From assembly GCA_037176885.1 (NCBI GenBank), contig JAWWNJ010000152.1, forward strand, positions 1 to 64,000: a stretch of 64,000 bases of DNA, in the 5' to 3' direction. This stretch comes from Favolaschia claudopus. Its lineage: Eukaryota; Basidiomycota; Agaricomycetes; Agaricales; Mycenaceae. Positions 20,690-32,477 of the stretch are shown here, one piece after another (the first letter of the stretch is position 1; each line of letters begins with the position of its first letter). Below the pieces are notes generated by a model. The model saw nothing but the letters and a program-made list of their open reading frames with translations, ran no database searches and was not told the DNA's origin. A program made the position numbers and the translations under genes.

Positions 20690-21100
20690 GATGCCTCCTC
20701 TCCGACCCGGCTTCAGACTCATCAACGTCAATGGTTCTCTTCGCTGGCACCATGAAAATCGTGGCCATTGGATGCCTCCGAATGATGGAAGAATTTTGAT
20801 GGAGGCCGGAACACCAGTACGGACACAGATTTGCTGGGGCCACAATCGCGTAGGAGGCTGTTGGGAAGGTCGCCGCCGGTGCCTGCGGCGCCATGTCTGC
20901 TCTCATTGTGGTGATAGTCACCACACAGCGCCTTTTTGCGCGCGCCGTTCCTCAAGGCCCCCGGACGTAGCTCGGCCAGCTCCGCCTCAGGAAAATCCCC
21001 CTGATTGCGCGTTATTGAAGCCGGGTGAGCGAGGGGGAGATGCTGCTTCTGGCTCTCCTCGCTCAGATTTGAGCAGGAAAGTCCCATCTCCTTCTCTACT
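20690..21100 (+). pseudogene. DIRS-type retroelement, gag-like cysteine region
   Basis: Frame from 20690 with TPVRTQICWGHNRVGGCW, a basic stretch CLRRHVCSHCGDSHHTAPFC and a following Pro/Arg-rich tail. The C-x2-C-x4-H-x4-C pattern in this setting is typical of the gag end of DIRS/Ngaro-like elements in basidiomycetes. The upstream part is not recognisable. Confidence 0.6.
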
Positions 21101-21112
21101 CTAGTCACCCAT

Positions 21113-22720
21113 ATGGTTGATTCTGACCGCCGCTTCTTCCCGATTGAGGTTACGCCACAACCCCTGCCCCCGGCACGCCCCAACACTGACCTACTACTCC
21201 CCCTCACGACTCCGCACTCAAAACCCATGCCTGCGACGAAGCTTCACCCTGAGCGAATTACCCGGATCGTTTGTTCGCTGAGACTCTTGTCTGCCATCCA
21301 CCCCGGTGTCCTCTCAGGTGCGGATCCTGTGCTTATGCCCTCCTCATCTCCTTCTGCCCCCGCCCCTCTTCCATCCGCGCTTGCGTTTCCTGACACGGTG
21401 GGCAAGGATATCGCCCATGAGGTCTCTCTCGGGCGTATCATTGATATCACGGACGTGGCGGATACTGTCCAGCCTGTCCTTTCTCCGCTGGGCTCAGTGC
21501 CCAAGAAATATAGCGAGAAACGTCGTCGGATCCATTATCTTTCATACCCTCCTGGTTCCTCCGTCAACGACGCGATCCCTGCCGAGTATGGCCACTTGGT
21601 CTATGAGGCTGTCATGGGGGCTAGACCGCATACAGAAGGCTGGCCGTGGCTCCTTTCTTTACAAGGCAGATCTGGAGGCGGCGTTTCGGCATATTCCAAT
21701 TCACCCAGACCATGTGCATCTGATGGGCTTTGCGTGGAAGATGCGCCTATTCCTTGGACGACTGGATCAATGTCACTCCTGCCTCCAGGGGTTTGGCATA
21801 CGCTGAGCATGGTCGTGCTGTTTTCCGCTCTGTTGCTGCGGAGCTTGGGTTTACAATATCCAGTGACAAGGAGCCCCTGCCCACTCACTGCCTCGAGTTT
21901 CTCGGTATTGAGCTCGATACTGTGAAGATGCAGGCACGCCTTCCCAAGGACAAGCTTGATCGGATGCTTCTGCTGCTTGATCAGTGTCTGTCTCGCGGTT
22001 CCGCCAGCCACTACAACTTTGAACAGTTGTGTGGCCATCTTGTACTCGTATTTGCTCAGTCCGTGATCCCGGTCGGTCGCTTTTCACCCGTCGCATCCGA
22101 GACTTCCTGCGTACTCTCGCCCTTCCTTCCCCGCCGTCAACATCGTCGCCTTCCTGCCTCCGCCAAGCTTGACATTGCATGGTGGAACTCATTTTTGCCC
22201 ACTTTCAATGGCATTTATATCATTGGCCCTCTTCGTGTCAGCTCTGAGGTCTTCACTGATGCTAGCGGCAAGCTTGGTATTGGTGGTCATTGGGGAAACA
22301 GCGACGTGTTCTTCACTGAGCCAGTGCCAGGGCGTTATCGTCGCCATCCAATCCATTGGAAGGAGATGCGTGCTGTCCTGCGTGCTGCGCAAATTTGGGC
22401 TGCTGGACCGGTTTCGAGATCGTCTTTCGTATTGATAACGAGGCAATCTCTACCTGCCTACAGTCTGGCTCCATTGACCACCCGCCCACTCAGGCTCTGT
22501 TTTGGGCATTCGCTCTTCTTGCTGTACATCACGAATTCACCTTCCGTCCGCTATGGATCCCAGATGAAAACGCAATTGCTGATGCCCTCTCCGGCTTCAA
22601 ATGGCTCACTCTTGCTGAGTTGCGTCCTCTATGGCCACTTCCAAAATCTGGTACTCGGCCTGCCGCAGTCGCCGTCTCCCTCTCTTCCATTATTGTTTCC
22701 CCTTCCTTGCGGCCCCATCC
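21113..22720 (+). pseudogene. DIRS-type reverse transcriptase-RNase H, frameshifted
   Basis: RT begins in one frame (QPVLSPLGSVPKK, RRRIHYLSYPPGSSVNDAI), moves near 21640 to a second (LYKADLEAAFRHIPIHP, the first catalytic Asp) and near 21745 to a third (SLDDW in place of the YxDD box, CLEFLGIELDTVKMQARLP). RNase H follows (VFTDASGKLGIGGHW, HWKEMRAVLRA) and, after another shift near 22410, ends with IDNEAISTCLQSGS and WIPDENAIADALS. The YPPGSSVNDAI and FLGIELDT motifs point to DIRS rather than Copia or Gypsy. No tyrosine recombinase is seen downstream, so the copy is truncated. Confidence 0.8.
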
Positions 22721-23845
22721 CTGACCTTGCTGTCCTCCCTGCGCCCAACCTCCCTCACCTCCCCACCTTCACCCACCTCTCTTCCTGTTCTTCCCCCTCC
22801 TCCCATGCTCGCTTCTCCCTTCTTTTTTGGAGCCTCTGGCGCTTCACCCTGTTTTCGCCCGCCTGTGGCTGCTTCATGTGAGCTGTTGGTTGCGGGCTGC
22901 CTCGGCTCTCCCGCCTTTTTCGGTGGAGTGCAGCGAGCTCCGTTTTTTCGGAGTTCAAGCCCAATAAATGATGGCTTGGCTTACAAATCCCTCTCTCTCA
23001 GGCCAATCCCCTGATAAAATCATTGCATAAAACGAATTAATAGGGGCAAGAATCCAAGTTTTATGCATGGAAGAAATAGATCTGTATGGCTTCCTTCCAT
23101 ACACCTTCTTGAAGAATGGGAAATCCACTTGACGACCAAATACAGAGTGATTACTTTTGATGATCTTTATGCATCACAATTCATGAGATACTTTCAGACG
23201 GCAAGCAAGAGTTATATCAGTCTATTCTAAACTTGTTGGTGAGGAATAGGGGAGACTATAAACCGCTGCTATATACTTTCACTTGCCCTCCACGCATCAT
23301 TTTTGCGGGCACAAAATATGATCTCGGCAGCCAAACAAATTGTTTTCCTGGTTTTTCTTGCGAAATCTCAATTTTAGAAACAATTTGAAATGTCCAGGGG
23401 CTACCCTAGTATTGTGGACCATGGAGTTTGCTCAAAGTGGGACATCTCAAGGGGAATCAAATTTGTGAAATCCATACTATACCTCGAATTTTTTTTCTCG
23501 GAGAAATCGGGACGATAAGGAGATGATGTCATAATACGACATTATCCAGTATATATACTGCCAGCCACATGTCAAGCCGAGCTTGACATTGCTCCCTTTT
23601 GGTGGAGTGGTATGTAGTGGAGCAAGGCTGGCTGCATTACATAAACCCTTACAATAAGGGTTTGATCATGCCGGTAATGCAAAGGATCGGAAGGGAGGAA
23701 TGATCATGTCGGAATATCGGATAGAAGATGATCATAGGAAAGAGCGCTGACTGAGCAAAGGGTGATGGCTCACATCTGGAGCTTCGGTGATAAGCTGTAC
23801 AAGCCAGAGTGCAACAGTGAGGGTTCCGAGGATGGGAATAGCAGT
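22721..23845. other. Intergenic region after the DIRS fragment
   Basis: 22730-22960 is Pro/Ser-codon-rich, probably the degraded DIRS tail. At 23574-23590 GTCAAGCCGAGCTTGAC is a dyad, and 23635-23690 holds TGCATTACATAAACCCTTAC against AATAAGGGTTTGATCATGCC and GGTAATGCA, a second inverted pair. No gene is recognised. Confidence 0.4.
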
Positions 23846-24193
23846 TACAGCCGTTTTGGAAACAATATACGGGTTTTGATTGAGTGGTGCTCGTTCATTT
23901 GTGCTTACGTTTGTTGACGATTCTGTCATCGGCAAAGTCGGGAGCACCACTTTGTGGGGTGTTGCCGTACCACATCAAGTGCCGCTGGTCTCTTGTTTTG
24001 GCCCTTGGTCGCAAGTCACGGCCCTGTCGAACTCTGGGCAAGTAGCAGCTGAGTCTTGATGTTAACCCCATGTTTTTTTCCTGGTGTTCTCTAGGTGGCG
24101 GAAGCAAACTCAGATTCGGCCGAAGTGGAGCTGGCGACGGGAAGCAAAACAAAGGTAACAAACGAATGAGCACCACTCGATCAAAACCCGTAA
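23846..24193. mobile_element. TACAGCCG MITE, copy lacking its right tip
   Basis: Begins TACAGCCGTTTTGGAAACAA at 23846 and follows the 11308 copy in reverse order of its internal blocks through GAGCACCACT and CAAAACCCGTA at 24193, where about 22 bp of the terminal repeat are missing. Several substitutions mark it as older than the copy in TR-GAG. Confidence 0.8.
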
Positions 24194-24508
24194 GGTAGGG
24201 GCCACACAAGTGCGGTTACCCCACGTGATCTGATGTGACATGACCATATTGGGACAGGAATTGAGAAACCGTACAATAAGTAGTCCACATGTAGTAAAAC
24301 AGAAAAATGGGCTCAACAGTTCGGTGCAGATCGGTCCTCTGTTGCTCTCAAAGCTTAAATCTCGGCAAAATCTCGAAAATTGAGCGAAGAGTTCCCCAAA
24401 TATGGATCAAGCGTATATTGGCGCGTCGCTCTCCGAAACGCGTGTAAAGTTTCTTTGGCTCCTGGGCGCTGAAAATTTTGGGGTGCCTCAAGAGTCTTTA
24501 TTCCCTCC
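24194..24508. other. Spacer with an orphan transposon end
   Basis: At 24401-24445, GCGTATATTGGCGCGTCGCT then CTCCGAAACGCGTGTA resembles a Tc1-like terminal repeat (read inverted: TACACGCGTTTCGGAGAG). No partner end was found. Otherwise nothing. Confidence 0.4.
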
Positions 24509-25444
24509 ATGCCTCCTCCCAAGAAGTTCATGGGGGACCGCCTGAGTCGTCTAAACGGCCGTATACCATCACTAAAGAAGGCCATCAAACGCGTCGCGGC
24601 AATCGCGTTAAGTCCCGTGAAAGCGCGTCCACAAAAGAAGCAGCGGCAAGAGAGTGCCGACAATGACCACCGCAGTCTTGTGAGACATAAAGTCTGTGCT
24701 TAAACTCGAACTAATCACAGAAATATTGCAAGGACTCTTTTGACAAGGAAAATCTCGAACCCAAAGATTGTGCCGGTTCCTCCGCCCAAGAGCCTGCAGC
24801 GGATCATTACACCGATGTATTCTATCAAGGATCGACACCGTCGCCTCCAACCGCCGCGCCCCAGGGTTTCAGACTCCGGGGAAAGCTTACAACGTGCTCG
24901 GGACCTTACTTCTGATGATGCCGCGTCAATCAATACATTTCCTGCCCCACATCCACCCTCTATGCTAGCTGAATCTGACGACGACGACCACTTGAATCAC
25001 AATCCAGAGGATGAGCAAGTCCCTCCGGAACTTGATGAGCTTTGTGTCCCCGAAGCTGGGGGCTTTACTGGTGACGGATACCTTCGGCCCCCGCCACCCG
25101 AGGGCTTTCTGGAGAGAATGGCAGCTCTTGGTGCTAAGCAGAGTCTTGCTGTCGCTCCCGATGTCACCTCAGCCCAAGCTGCATGCACAGATATGTCAAT
25201 TTTTCTCCGTGGGCCAAGCCGAGGTGCATGTGGCGGTTATAAGCCGCCCGAATTGAGCACCTGGGTCCGTGTGCGGATGGAAGGGATTCGTAGCCATTTA
25301 TCGCAATATACGAATCCTAATTCGGCCACTTATACGGTCGGCGGGAAGGACTCGGTTGATTTTGACTTCCGGCCTCGGACTTCGGCAACTCGGGTAAGCC
25401 CGAGTGTTGGGTCACTCACAAAACCGAGCACCACTTTGCCATAG
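24509..25444 (+). pseudogene. N-terminal fragment of a basidiomycete transposase-like protein
   Basis: Exon 1 starts MPPPKKFMGDRLSRLNGR at 24509 and ends near 24679 at GTGAGA; an acceptor at about 24719 leads to KYCKDSFDKENLEPK. Near 24860 a frame change is needed to reach VSDSGESLQRARDLTSDD and then GFLERMAALG, YKPPELSTWVRVRMEGIR and YTNPNSATYTVGG. The last segment resembles the region before the DDE domain in transposase-like proteins common in agaricomycetes. The frame ends at 25444 without any catalytic domain. The exact family is not certain. Confidence 0.45.
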
Positions 25445-25794
25445 GCATAGTGGTGGGCAACTGGATAGCTTGGTGTTGTAACGAATAGGTAGAGAGAATA
25501 TGTTGCTTACTCGAAATTTCTGCAAATGCGTGCGTGAAGAAGGTTTGGCATTTTGATGGGATCCATCATCCGGGATCGGCAACGCGATCACATGACCGCG
25601 CTTCCTTTCCTGTCGCCACCGTGTTTGTAGCCCTCGAGCGTCATTCAGATATATTTCCAGTAAATAGATACACTCTCTGAGGTAAATAGAAGACGGTTAC
25701 GAAGTTTGAGCCAAAACAGCGAGGTCTACATGCAAAACGATGAATAGTTAAATAGTTTAACTAACTATACATAAAGTGCATCGTATAGACCGTT
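25445..25794. other. Intergenic, nothing assignable
   Basis: Contains AACTCGGGTAAGCCCGAGT (25387-25405), a small dyad at the edge of the preceding ORF, and no gene. Confidence 0.35.
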
Positions 25795-27376
25795 GGAATT
25801 GAATTCCTGGCGAAGCAGTGGAGCCATTGCATTAAATATTGCCCACCCTGTCAGTACCTGCAATCCAGGGGATCCCAATCCTGCATACACCTCCCGTGCA
25901 ACTGCATCAAAGACATCCGGCACTCAACGAAGAGCTTCTGAGCGAGGAGTGTCAATCAGATCACGAAGCTGGTCGATAGCAGCTTGAGGGACGGCGATGG
26001 CCAGATTTTCAAGGCCATAATCTTGCGGCATATCGAATACAACGTTAACGTTCGGTGCAACCTCTGAAGGGAGAATGCGTGCCCTTTGCCTCCGAGTTTT
26101 CTTGTTGTTGAAGTAATCCACAAACTCATCGAGACTGATTTGTACGATCTTGGACCAAAGCCAACGAAAAAGGTGCCTTGTTAAGAGTCAGAGTCTGTCA
26201 TATGAAGTGAAGAATAGACCGTTACCTGTGAATCAAATCTCCAGGGATAAGATGCGAAGAGTGCGGCCGTTGAATTTGCGATCATAAGACCAAGTAGACT
26301 CGATTGGAATATTGATAGAACTCTGAACCGCAACGCATGCCGGCCACTCTGCGGTACTGAGTTCAGGAGCAAATGTTTCTCTGTGCAAGTTCAGATTTCG
26401 AAACAAAGAAAAATAAATCAGCCTATACCGGAGAGTAGTTTGAAAAGCTGATAACCAGCCAAGTTCGCTGCCGCCATCGAATGTGACCTGCACGGAGATC
26501 GCTGACAAGACATACACGAATCAGCAACAGAATAAATTATTCAAGTCGCTGTAATAGGTATACCTCCGTACTTAGAGACCATGTCCAAAAAGACGTGACC
26601 AATAGTGTCGCTGAGACGTGAATTTGGCACGGCAACCATCCACAACAACTTTCCAACGTGGTCGCGCATGCCATAAATATCTATACCGATACCTGCTCCC
26701 ATGCGAAGTGCCTTCTCCCCGACCTTCTCATGTCCATCGGCGTGGATCTCCTGAAAAATACCAATTGCATAGAGTGCACCACGTTTTTTGGGACCGCTAC
26801 GACGGCCTGGGCGGCGCAGATCCGATGGCCCCTGTCCCACAAGACCATGCATTGTCGCACGAACAAAATCTCTGCCTCATATATGTAAGCAGAGTTCAGA
26901 TGAACATTAAGGAGACAAGAGACACACCGGGGAATGATGATATTGAGCCTCAAAGCAGCAACCCTCTTGACTGTATCGGGTCCCTGGCCTTGATTGATGT
27001 CCCGAGAAACGATGTCGGCAATTGCTGCAGTCGCCCCTTCCACGTCGTTGAACTTGCGGGCGCTAGGCACTTCGAACTTCTTGTTCAACTTCTTCAATTT
27101 TGTTGAACTAGTAGGTGAGATCAGCTAATCCAGAATTTAGAAAGATTAAGAAATAAAAAGACTTACCCGATCTTCATGCCGTGTTTTTCTTCCAGATAAC
27201 GAAGACGAATTGCAAGCGAAAGCCCACGACGTTGAAAGTCGTGCAGGATCTCCTTGAGCTCATCGTCCGGCGGAACTGGTTATGTGATTTCATTTTCAAC
27301 AAAGAGGTGGAAAAGAAGTATGAAGAAACTCACAAACACCGTTGTCGACACCGTTCTTGCCAGTTGGATTGACCAT
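25795..27376 (-). pseudogene. Integrase-core-like protein gene, disabled
   Basis: Seven or more exons: 27376-27340, 27275-27167, 27107-26928, 26871-26574, 26501-26429, 26380-26226, then about 26178-25795. The protein starts MVNPTGKNGVDNVPPDDE, then LSLAIRLRYLEEKHGM, LNKKFEVPSARK and IIIPRDFVRATMH, and enters an rve-like core with IFQEIHADGHEK, GIDIYGMRDHVG, VTFDGGSELGW and INIPIESTW, then FRWLWSKIVQISLDEFVDYF. This is a family widespread in agaricomycetes and related to integrase cores. Two lesions: a frameshift near 26260, between the IESTW and FRWLW blocks, and an in-frame TGA at 25924-25926, just before VPDVFDAVAREVYAGLGSPG, most simply CGA to TGA. Its role is unknown. Confidence 0.75.
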
Positions 27377-27507
27377 GGAAATGTGTTGCTGCCTGGAGAA
27401 CGTCGCCAGACTCCTTACTTTTAAATACTGGAGCCTCGGAACCGTGATCTTCGGTTTCTCGAGCCAGAATTGAGTCGAAAAATCGGAACTGAATAAGGAA
27501 GACAATA

Positions 27508-27606
27508 GCTCAATTGTTTAAAAGATTGCGGTGCGAAAACGAGTGGAGTCGGTTCTGGATTTTACTGGATGGTTCAATTGTTTCAGCAGATTGCGCTGCG
27601 AAAAAG
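27508..27606. repeat. Two direct copies of a ~35-bp unit
   Basis: CTCAATTGTTTAAAAGATTG then CGGTGCGAAAACGAGT (27510) and TTCAATTGTTTCAGCAGATT then GCGCTGCGAAAAAGTTCGAGT (27572). Spacing is about 62 bp. Confidence 0.5.
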
Positions 27607-28327
27607 TTCGAGTCATTTGTGAATTTTCAATCTCGCTGAACATCCGACTATTGTTTGAGGTAAATTGAGCTGAGAAGAGGTTGAGTCGATCATAGCCTGG
27701 ATAAACTGAGTTCGGGTGAGTTGACTCGCGATAAATACATTCCTGAGAATAGGCCGAGTCAAGTTGAACCTAGCACGGATCAGACTCCCACGGTTCATCA
27801 ATCTTTTTGTCCCGATTCCGAAGACACCGACTCATCTTCGACAACTGATCTCACGGCCAAGCATTCTTTTTGTAATGTCAGTCCAAAGGTACGGAGATAG
27901 ACCGACTCATTCACTGTAAATATTCCCACCACAAATTTTCTTTTTGTGTCAATATAATGACTCTTGAAAGCACGATCGAAAGTGCGATCGTTCTCTAGAC
28001 TCCGCTTTCGCCTAAGTCTTGTATTTAAGCTGTGAACTGTGTTTACGACTTGCTATCGAACTATACTTCGAGTTCTTCCTCCCCTGCTTCCACTTTGCGC
28101 TTCACTGGCAGCTTTCTTTTGATGTCGGATACAAGTCTCACGGCTCAATGCTCTGGCGGCGTCGATGCATGCCTCGCTCACTTTGAATTCAAATCCAACG
28201 CCGGGCGGTGCCACAAGTGTAGTCTCCTTGCAAATGCTGCGCAATCAGAACACGAAAGAATTCAAGTGTGTTTTAAAATACGCTTTGTCGAATCCAAACT
28301 ACAGTCGAAGCTGTCACCATCGAGGAG
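27607..28327. other. Mostly unassigned; possible short cysteine-rich frame
   Basis: A frame from 28122 starts MSDTSLTAQCSGGVDACL and continues with HFEFKSNAGRCHKCSLL. The Cys/His pattern is suggestive, but no family is recognised. At 28301 CTACAGTCGAAGCTGTCACC matches the tip of the MITE at 39912, which may mark the break before the gag fragment. Confidence 0.3.
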
Positions 28328-28714
28328 GTGACCGGAATTCGAGTCAGTGACCAGGACAAGATTTTGGCACTCACTATGGGATTACCGGCAGCCTATGATC
28401 CGGTGATCATTAACTTCGATTCGGCCCCACCCGAAACATTGACTTTCAATGGCGTCGTTGCGAGACTATTGAACGAGGAGACACGACAAGGTGGTGCAGG
28501 GATTAAGGGGGAGCCCGAGGCGGCCTTCTCCGCTGGATTCCAGCACCAGAAACCTAACCGCGCTGATGTCACCTGTCACTTCTGCGATCAGCACTACAAG
28601 TCGGAATGTCCCGAACGGATCAAATGGGCAGAGGGGAGGAAAGATAACAAAGGAGGAACGGCAGGTGCCGCTACTGCCATGGTTGAATTTGACCATTATG
28701 ACGCGGCATGGTAA
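28328..28714 (+). pseudogene. Copia-type gag, C-terminal part, of a second gag-only element
   Basis: Frame with VSDQDKILALTMGLPAAYDP, GVVARLLNEE and a zinc knuckle that has lost its Gly-His spacing (CHFCDQHYKSECPER, two residues short of CCHC). It ends VEFDHYDAAW and is followed after 16 bp by CTTCAGGGGGAG (polypurine tract) and an LTR. As in the element at 10675, there is no pol between gag and 3' LTR. The N-terminal gag and 5' LTR are missing. Confidence 0.75.
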
Positions 28715-28743
28715 ATGATTCCACACTTCGGCTTCAGGGGGAG

Positions 28744-28941
28744 TGTTGGAATATGAAGCCGAAGAGGTCTCGGGCATTGTTACTCAGCCCGAGTACCTGA
28801 ACATTCTAGATATTTCTTCGAGTTTCTATTTTACTCAGCTACCACAGTATTACTAATATTCCTGAGAGGTATAAATACCAAGTAGATACTGCTCTGTACT
28901 TTACTGGTTTGCAAGGGAATAAATCACTTACTCCTATTCCA
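28744..28941 (+). repeat. 3' LTR of the second gag-only element
   Basis: Begins TGTTGGAATATGAAGCC directly after the polypurine tract; the end is placed near TATTCCA at 28941, a match to the inverted start. It contains a 7-bp stem CTCGGGC/GCCCGAG (28769-28793) and a TATA-like GGTATAAATACC (28869). Confidence 0.65.
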
Positions 28942-28989
28942 AGCTCAAACCACCCACTTTTTCTACACCTGCACTGTATATGTCAAGCG

Positions 28990-30590
28990 CAGTGCCAAGC
29001 GTCTCCCTTCTACGATCAACCGAATGCTCCAAGAATTTCGGAAAGACGGTTTGAACGCTCCGCTCAACGCATTCAACATATTGGAGATCACAGAAAACTC
29101 CAATGCTCGTCGTCTATCTCATACGGTTCACCGGGTGCTGAAATACCTGCTCAAGTCACCCGATGTCGACATCACATCCTACCCCCATCGTGACGATAGC
29201 GCGATCCAGCGCCCTCCTCCTGTTTTCAAGTTGGAGTGTGGACCCAAACATATAACTCTGCAGTACCTCTTGGGAACGGTTGACATTCCCGAGGCCGGGT
29301 AGGACGATAATGCTCGTCTCATCAACGAGTGGCTTCACCAATTGGGACTAGACGCTACTCCGGAGCTGCAGAAGAAGATCAGCCTGGAGCAAGTCATGGT
29401 GTGGGTCGGAGATCAGCTCACTGTCGACCGTTTGCGCAATCTAGCTCGGTTTCGCGCTGAGGACGATAACTCGTTCGAACGGTCGGACTGGCTAGTCTCT
29501 CCTCCTGGCTGGCTTCATATTTGCATGGTATTCGCCAACTCCATTCACAAACAACACATTGGGACGTCGAAAGGACGTGGACTCAGTGCAGCATTCAGTG
29601 CTTTGGGACGCAAGGGTCTAGAAAAAACCAAAACTCAGGGTCCCTTCTTCCACGATCTGGATGAGACTCTTCATATCATTGCAGAAGCTCAATTCCGTGA
29701 GCTCTGGCTTCTTGTCGGCGGTGTTTCAAACTTGGCCGACTTGCGTAGGAAATCCCCGGCAGAACTCTACAAACTGGCAGAAAAGATTGTTTCGGAACAC
29801 GCCTCGTCTACCGCACTTGCCATGAACCGTGCAAAGAAACAGGTGGACGAGCTCAAAGAGCAGTCTATCATGTATTAATGGAGGATTTAATTCCCGAGAT
29901 GTTGTACCGCTTCGTGGGCGGAAACAACTCAAAGTACCACATCGAGAGATGCTTGAGCTGCTCCAAGGGTTGAATCGGGAATGGCCACCTGAGCTTCGGT
30001 GTGTGTTCATTTGCTCAGCCGTGGATTGGATAAGCTGATATATTGCCGACTCGAACAGTGACTTCATACGAAGTAATTGTTGGGTGATCAACAATACTGG
30101 TCGGCGAGAAGGACACATGCCAGTTGACGAAGCTCAAGAAATGAATATAAAGGATATCAAAGTACGCCGATATGAAATAAATTCTCAGGTCACACAGCGC
30201 TCGGAAGGACCGAAAATTGACTGAACTACCTCAAAAAATTGCACCCCGCAATTCATGTAATTCGGTCAGTCACTTCACACATGGAGACCGAGTTCAAAGC
30301 ACGGGTTCGTGGCTGGCGACATACAATTGCAAAACGATACAGTAAATAGACATACAAGGGCTCCAGAAGTGGTATCGTGCATCGAGAACCCACAAATTTG
30401 TTGCTAATCGGAAGATGCCCGCCAAAAGCGCATATGGCGATCGGCCGACTGATTTTGTCACCAAAGGTTTCACCGCTCTGCAGACTGGGAAGACGTTGGA
30501 AAATTGGAGTGAGGGCACGACTGTTGAGCAGGCTACTCATCAAGATTGGGATTCACAAACCGAGAGCTCTGAGGCGAGTCAGTGATTCAA
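28990..30590 (+). pseudogene. DUF6589-type protein, degraded
   Basis: Conserved blocks in order: NARRLSHTVHRVLKYLLK, TLQYLLGTVDIPEAG, then an in-frame TAG at 29300, NARLINEWLHQLGLDATPE, VMVWVGDQLTVDRLRNLARF, GWLHICMVFANSIHKQH, GPFFHDLDETLHIIAEAQ, LAEKIVSEHASSTALA. After 29876 the frame changes (EDLIPEMLYRFVGG), and changes again at about 29948 (MLELLQGLNREWPPEL). Weak traces (DEAQEMNIKDIK, EGPKID) continue to about 30590. DUF6589 proteins are abundant in agaricomycetes and often lie in repeats; their function is unknown. At least one stop and two frameshifts make this copy dead. Confidence 0.75.
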
Positions 30591-32100
30591 ATTATTAATT
30601 TTGCGGGGTTCTGTACAAGTACGAATACGAAGGGGGATAGTAGGGATATGGTGTCCATCGTGTAGTATGTGGTGTGTGGTTTTGAAATGTAGGGGTTGTC
30701 GAGAGCCAAGGATTTATAGACGCAGGGAATTTCTCGTCCCCGGATGGAGCGAGATTTGGGTTTGGATTTATCGGCGGGAACGAACGGCTCATCTGGGACA
30801 TGTACGGAGTCGGAGAAGGGTATGGATAGGGATGGGGATATTGGGAGGCTCGTAAGGGTGTGAGTGTCGAGTACGGCGTAGCAGACATGTTCGGGTGCGA
30901 GTCGCAATGTACTGTAATCTGGAATATTGCGTAAGTCCTAATGCCTTCTTGATTCATAAGATCTCACCAGCGGGACACAGGTATCCATTCTTCGCCTGAA
31001 ACACACGATAGCATCCATAATGAGGCTCTATAACACGGTAATTGGCCAGCGCATCAGCAGCGGTGACATTCTTGTCAACCTTGACGGCGGTATCCGTGCC
31101 CTTGAGAAGGAAAATAAATCTGAGGTATTGTGCCGTGAAATCACCAGGGCGAGGCTGGGGATCAGCCACAGCTGTAGCTGCAGCCTTCTGATTTGCGGCA
31201 ATCTCCCTCGGTTCATCACTACTGTCACCGGTGAGACTGGTGGGCAGGGCTGAGGAACTGGAAGCAGCGTTGGAGGCCTAAACAGGGCCCAAAAACATGT
31301 ATAGCTTTGCGAACGGACTGAACGGACTTACCTGGGCTGGCAGTTGGTACATAAAAGAGTGGCAAACTGAGGAAATTGGTACCCTCAACCTCTGTCAAAG
31401 ACATGGTATTCGTTCGAACGCTATTGTTTTCCATTGGGTCCTGCTCATCCCTATCTTCACCAGCTGGCTTTTCCTTTCTGGGCACGACAAAGTGTTTGAC
31501 CTTACCGATGACCATCTGGCTGTTAGGCCCTGTGAAGCCGGGGCGACTGATTCTGGCAGTCGTGTCCGCTAATCAAAATATTCAGCAACTGGAGCGTCAA
31601 TTATGAAAGGTGAGGACTTGCCCTTAATAGGAGACATGTTCGTGAGAACGACAGGGAGCACATCTCTCAAGTCTACTTCACGACGAACAGCACCGCTGGC
31701 CGTCGTAGTCTTCGTGATCTTCATGTGGTCTATGAAGGTTTCCATTGGAGGTGCGGTCGGATCTGCCGTGTTGGTCATCAGAACAAGGACTGAAGGGCGA
31801 TTCAAAACATGAGTAAGTCTGTTTGGGGTTCAGGGTTCAGGTAAATCAGCACTTACTGGATTGTTGATCAACCTCGGTCCCAGGCTTTTCATTCTTCTCC
31901 TCGTCACTGTCATCCTCGCTACTACTGTCAGAAGAGATTGGTTTCTCTGGCTTGTCCCCCAAGTCACGCTGCTCTTGGACCTCCCCAATTGAAGAGAGAG
32001 AAGAAGACAGGCGAAGATCTCCACTTCCTCCAGACTCGCCTGTTGGAATGAGAGACTTTGTCGACAAAAGAAAATAGGTTTACGTACCAGGGGACTTCGA
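30587..32100 (-). CDS. Unknown multi-exon gene
   Basis: Exons read on the minus strand: about 32062-31854 (SLIPTGESGGSGDLRL, then an acidic Ser-rich run), 31784 to about 31612 (LVLMTNTADPTAPPMETF, DLRDVLPVVLTNMSP), about 31565-31334 (ARISRPGFTGPNSQMVIGKV, TEVEGTNFLSLPLFYVP), 31279-30968 (GDFTAQYLRFIFLLKGTD, YGCYRVFQAKNGYLCPAG) and 30918-30587 (LRLAPEHVCYAVLDTHTL). Introns are short with consensus ends. The junction near 31570-31612 does not close in phase, so the gene may be damaged or use a junction I missed. The 5' end beyond 32062 is unclear. No domain is recognised. Confidence 0.55.
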
Positions 32101-32477
32101 AAACCGACGGCGGCCGCCGCCGACCGTGTCTTATGCGGGCATATAACTCGAACATCCGAGGTGAGTGAGCTGGCCGACTACGCACGCCATCCCACTCACA
32201 ATGTAGTTAGCTTCTCGAAGGCAAAGTCCATTCTGGTGAGTGTCCACTTTCGGTCCACTGCACTTTTCCTCCCGACGCTCAAACTCTAGGTGAGCATGCG
32301 TCCCATATGCATTTTTCTCGGCCAAGATCGGACTCTCTTTTTTGCACAGTGGTGGCCCTATGATAGACAAACATACGATGAGTTCGGCACTCCGGTTCCG
32401 ATATACTTTAAATTAAATGAAATACTCCTCTGTTACTTCCAAGGTATTTTTCCCTGTTACTTCCCTTTCCCAGAAAA
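32101..32477. other. Intergenic between divergent genes
   Basis: Separates the unknown gene (-) from the membrane protein gene (+). It may hold both promoters. TATACTTTAAATTAAATG (32401) is the only AT-rich box upstream of 32478. No other feature. Confidence 0.35.

Noticed and set aside
20479..20799. Ser/Phe/Leu-rich 106-codon frame
   Set aside because: Pyrimidine-rich composition explains it; the DIRS gag-like Cys region is in another frame further on.
30595..30957. Pro/Tyr-rich reading of the last exon of the unknown gene
   Set aside because: The splice phase at 30968/30918 leads to the other frame (LRLAPEHVCYAVLDTHTL), which ends at 30587.
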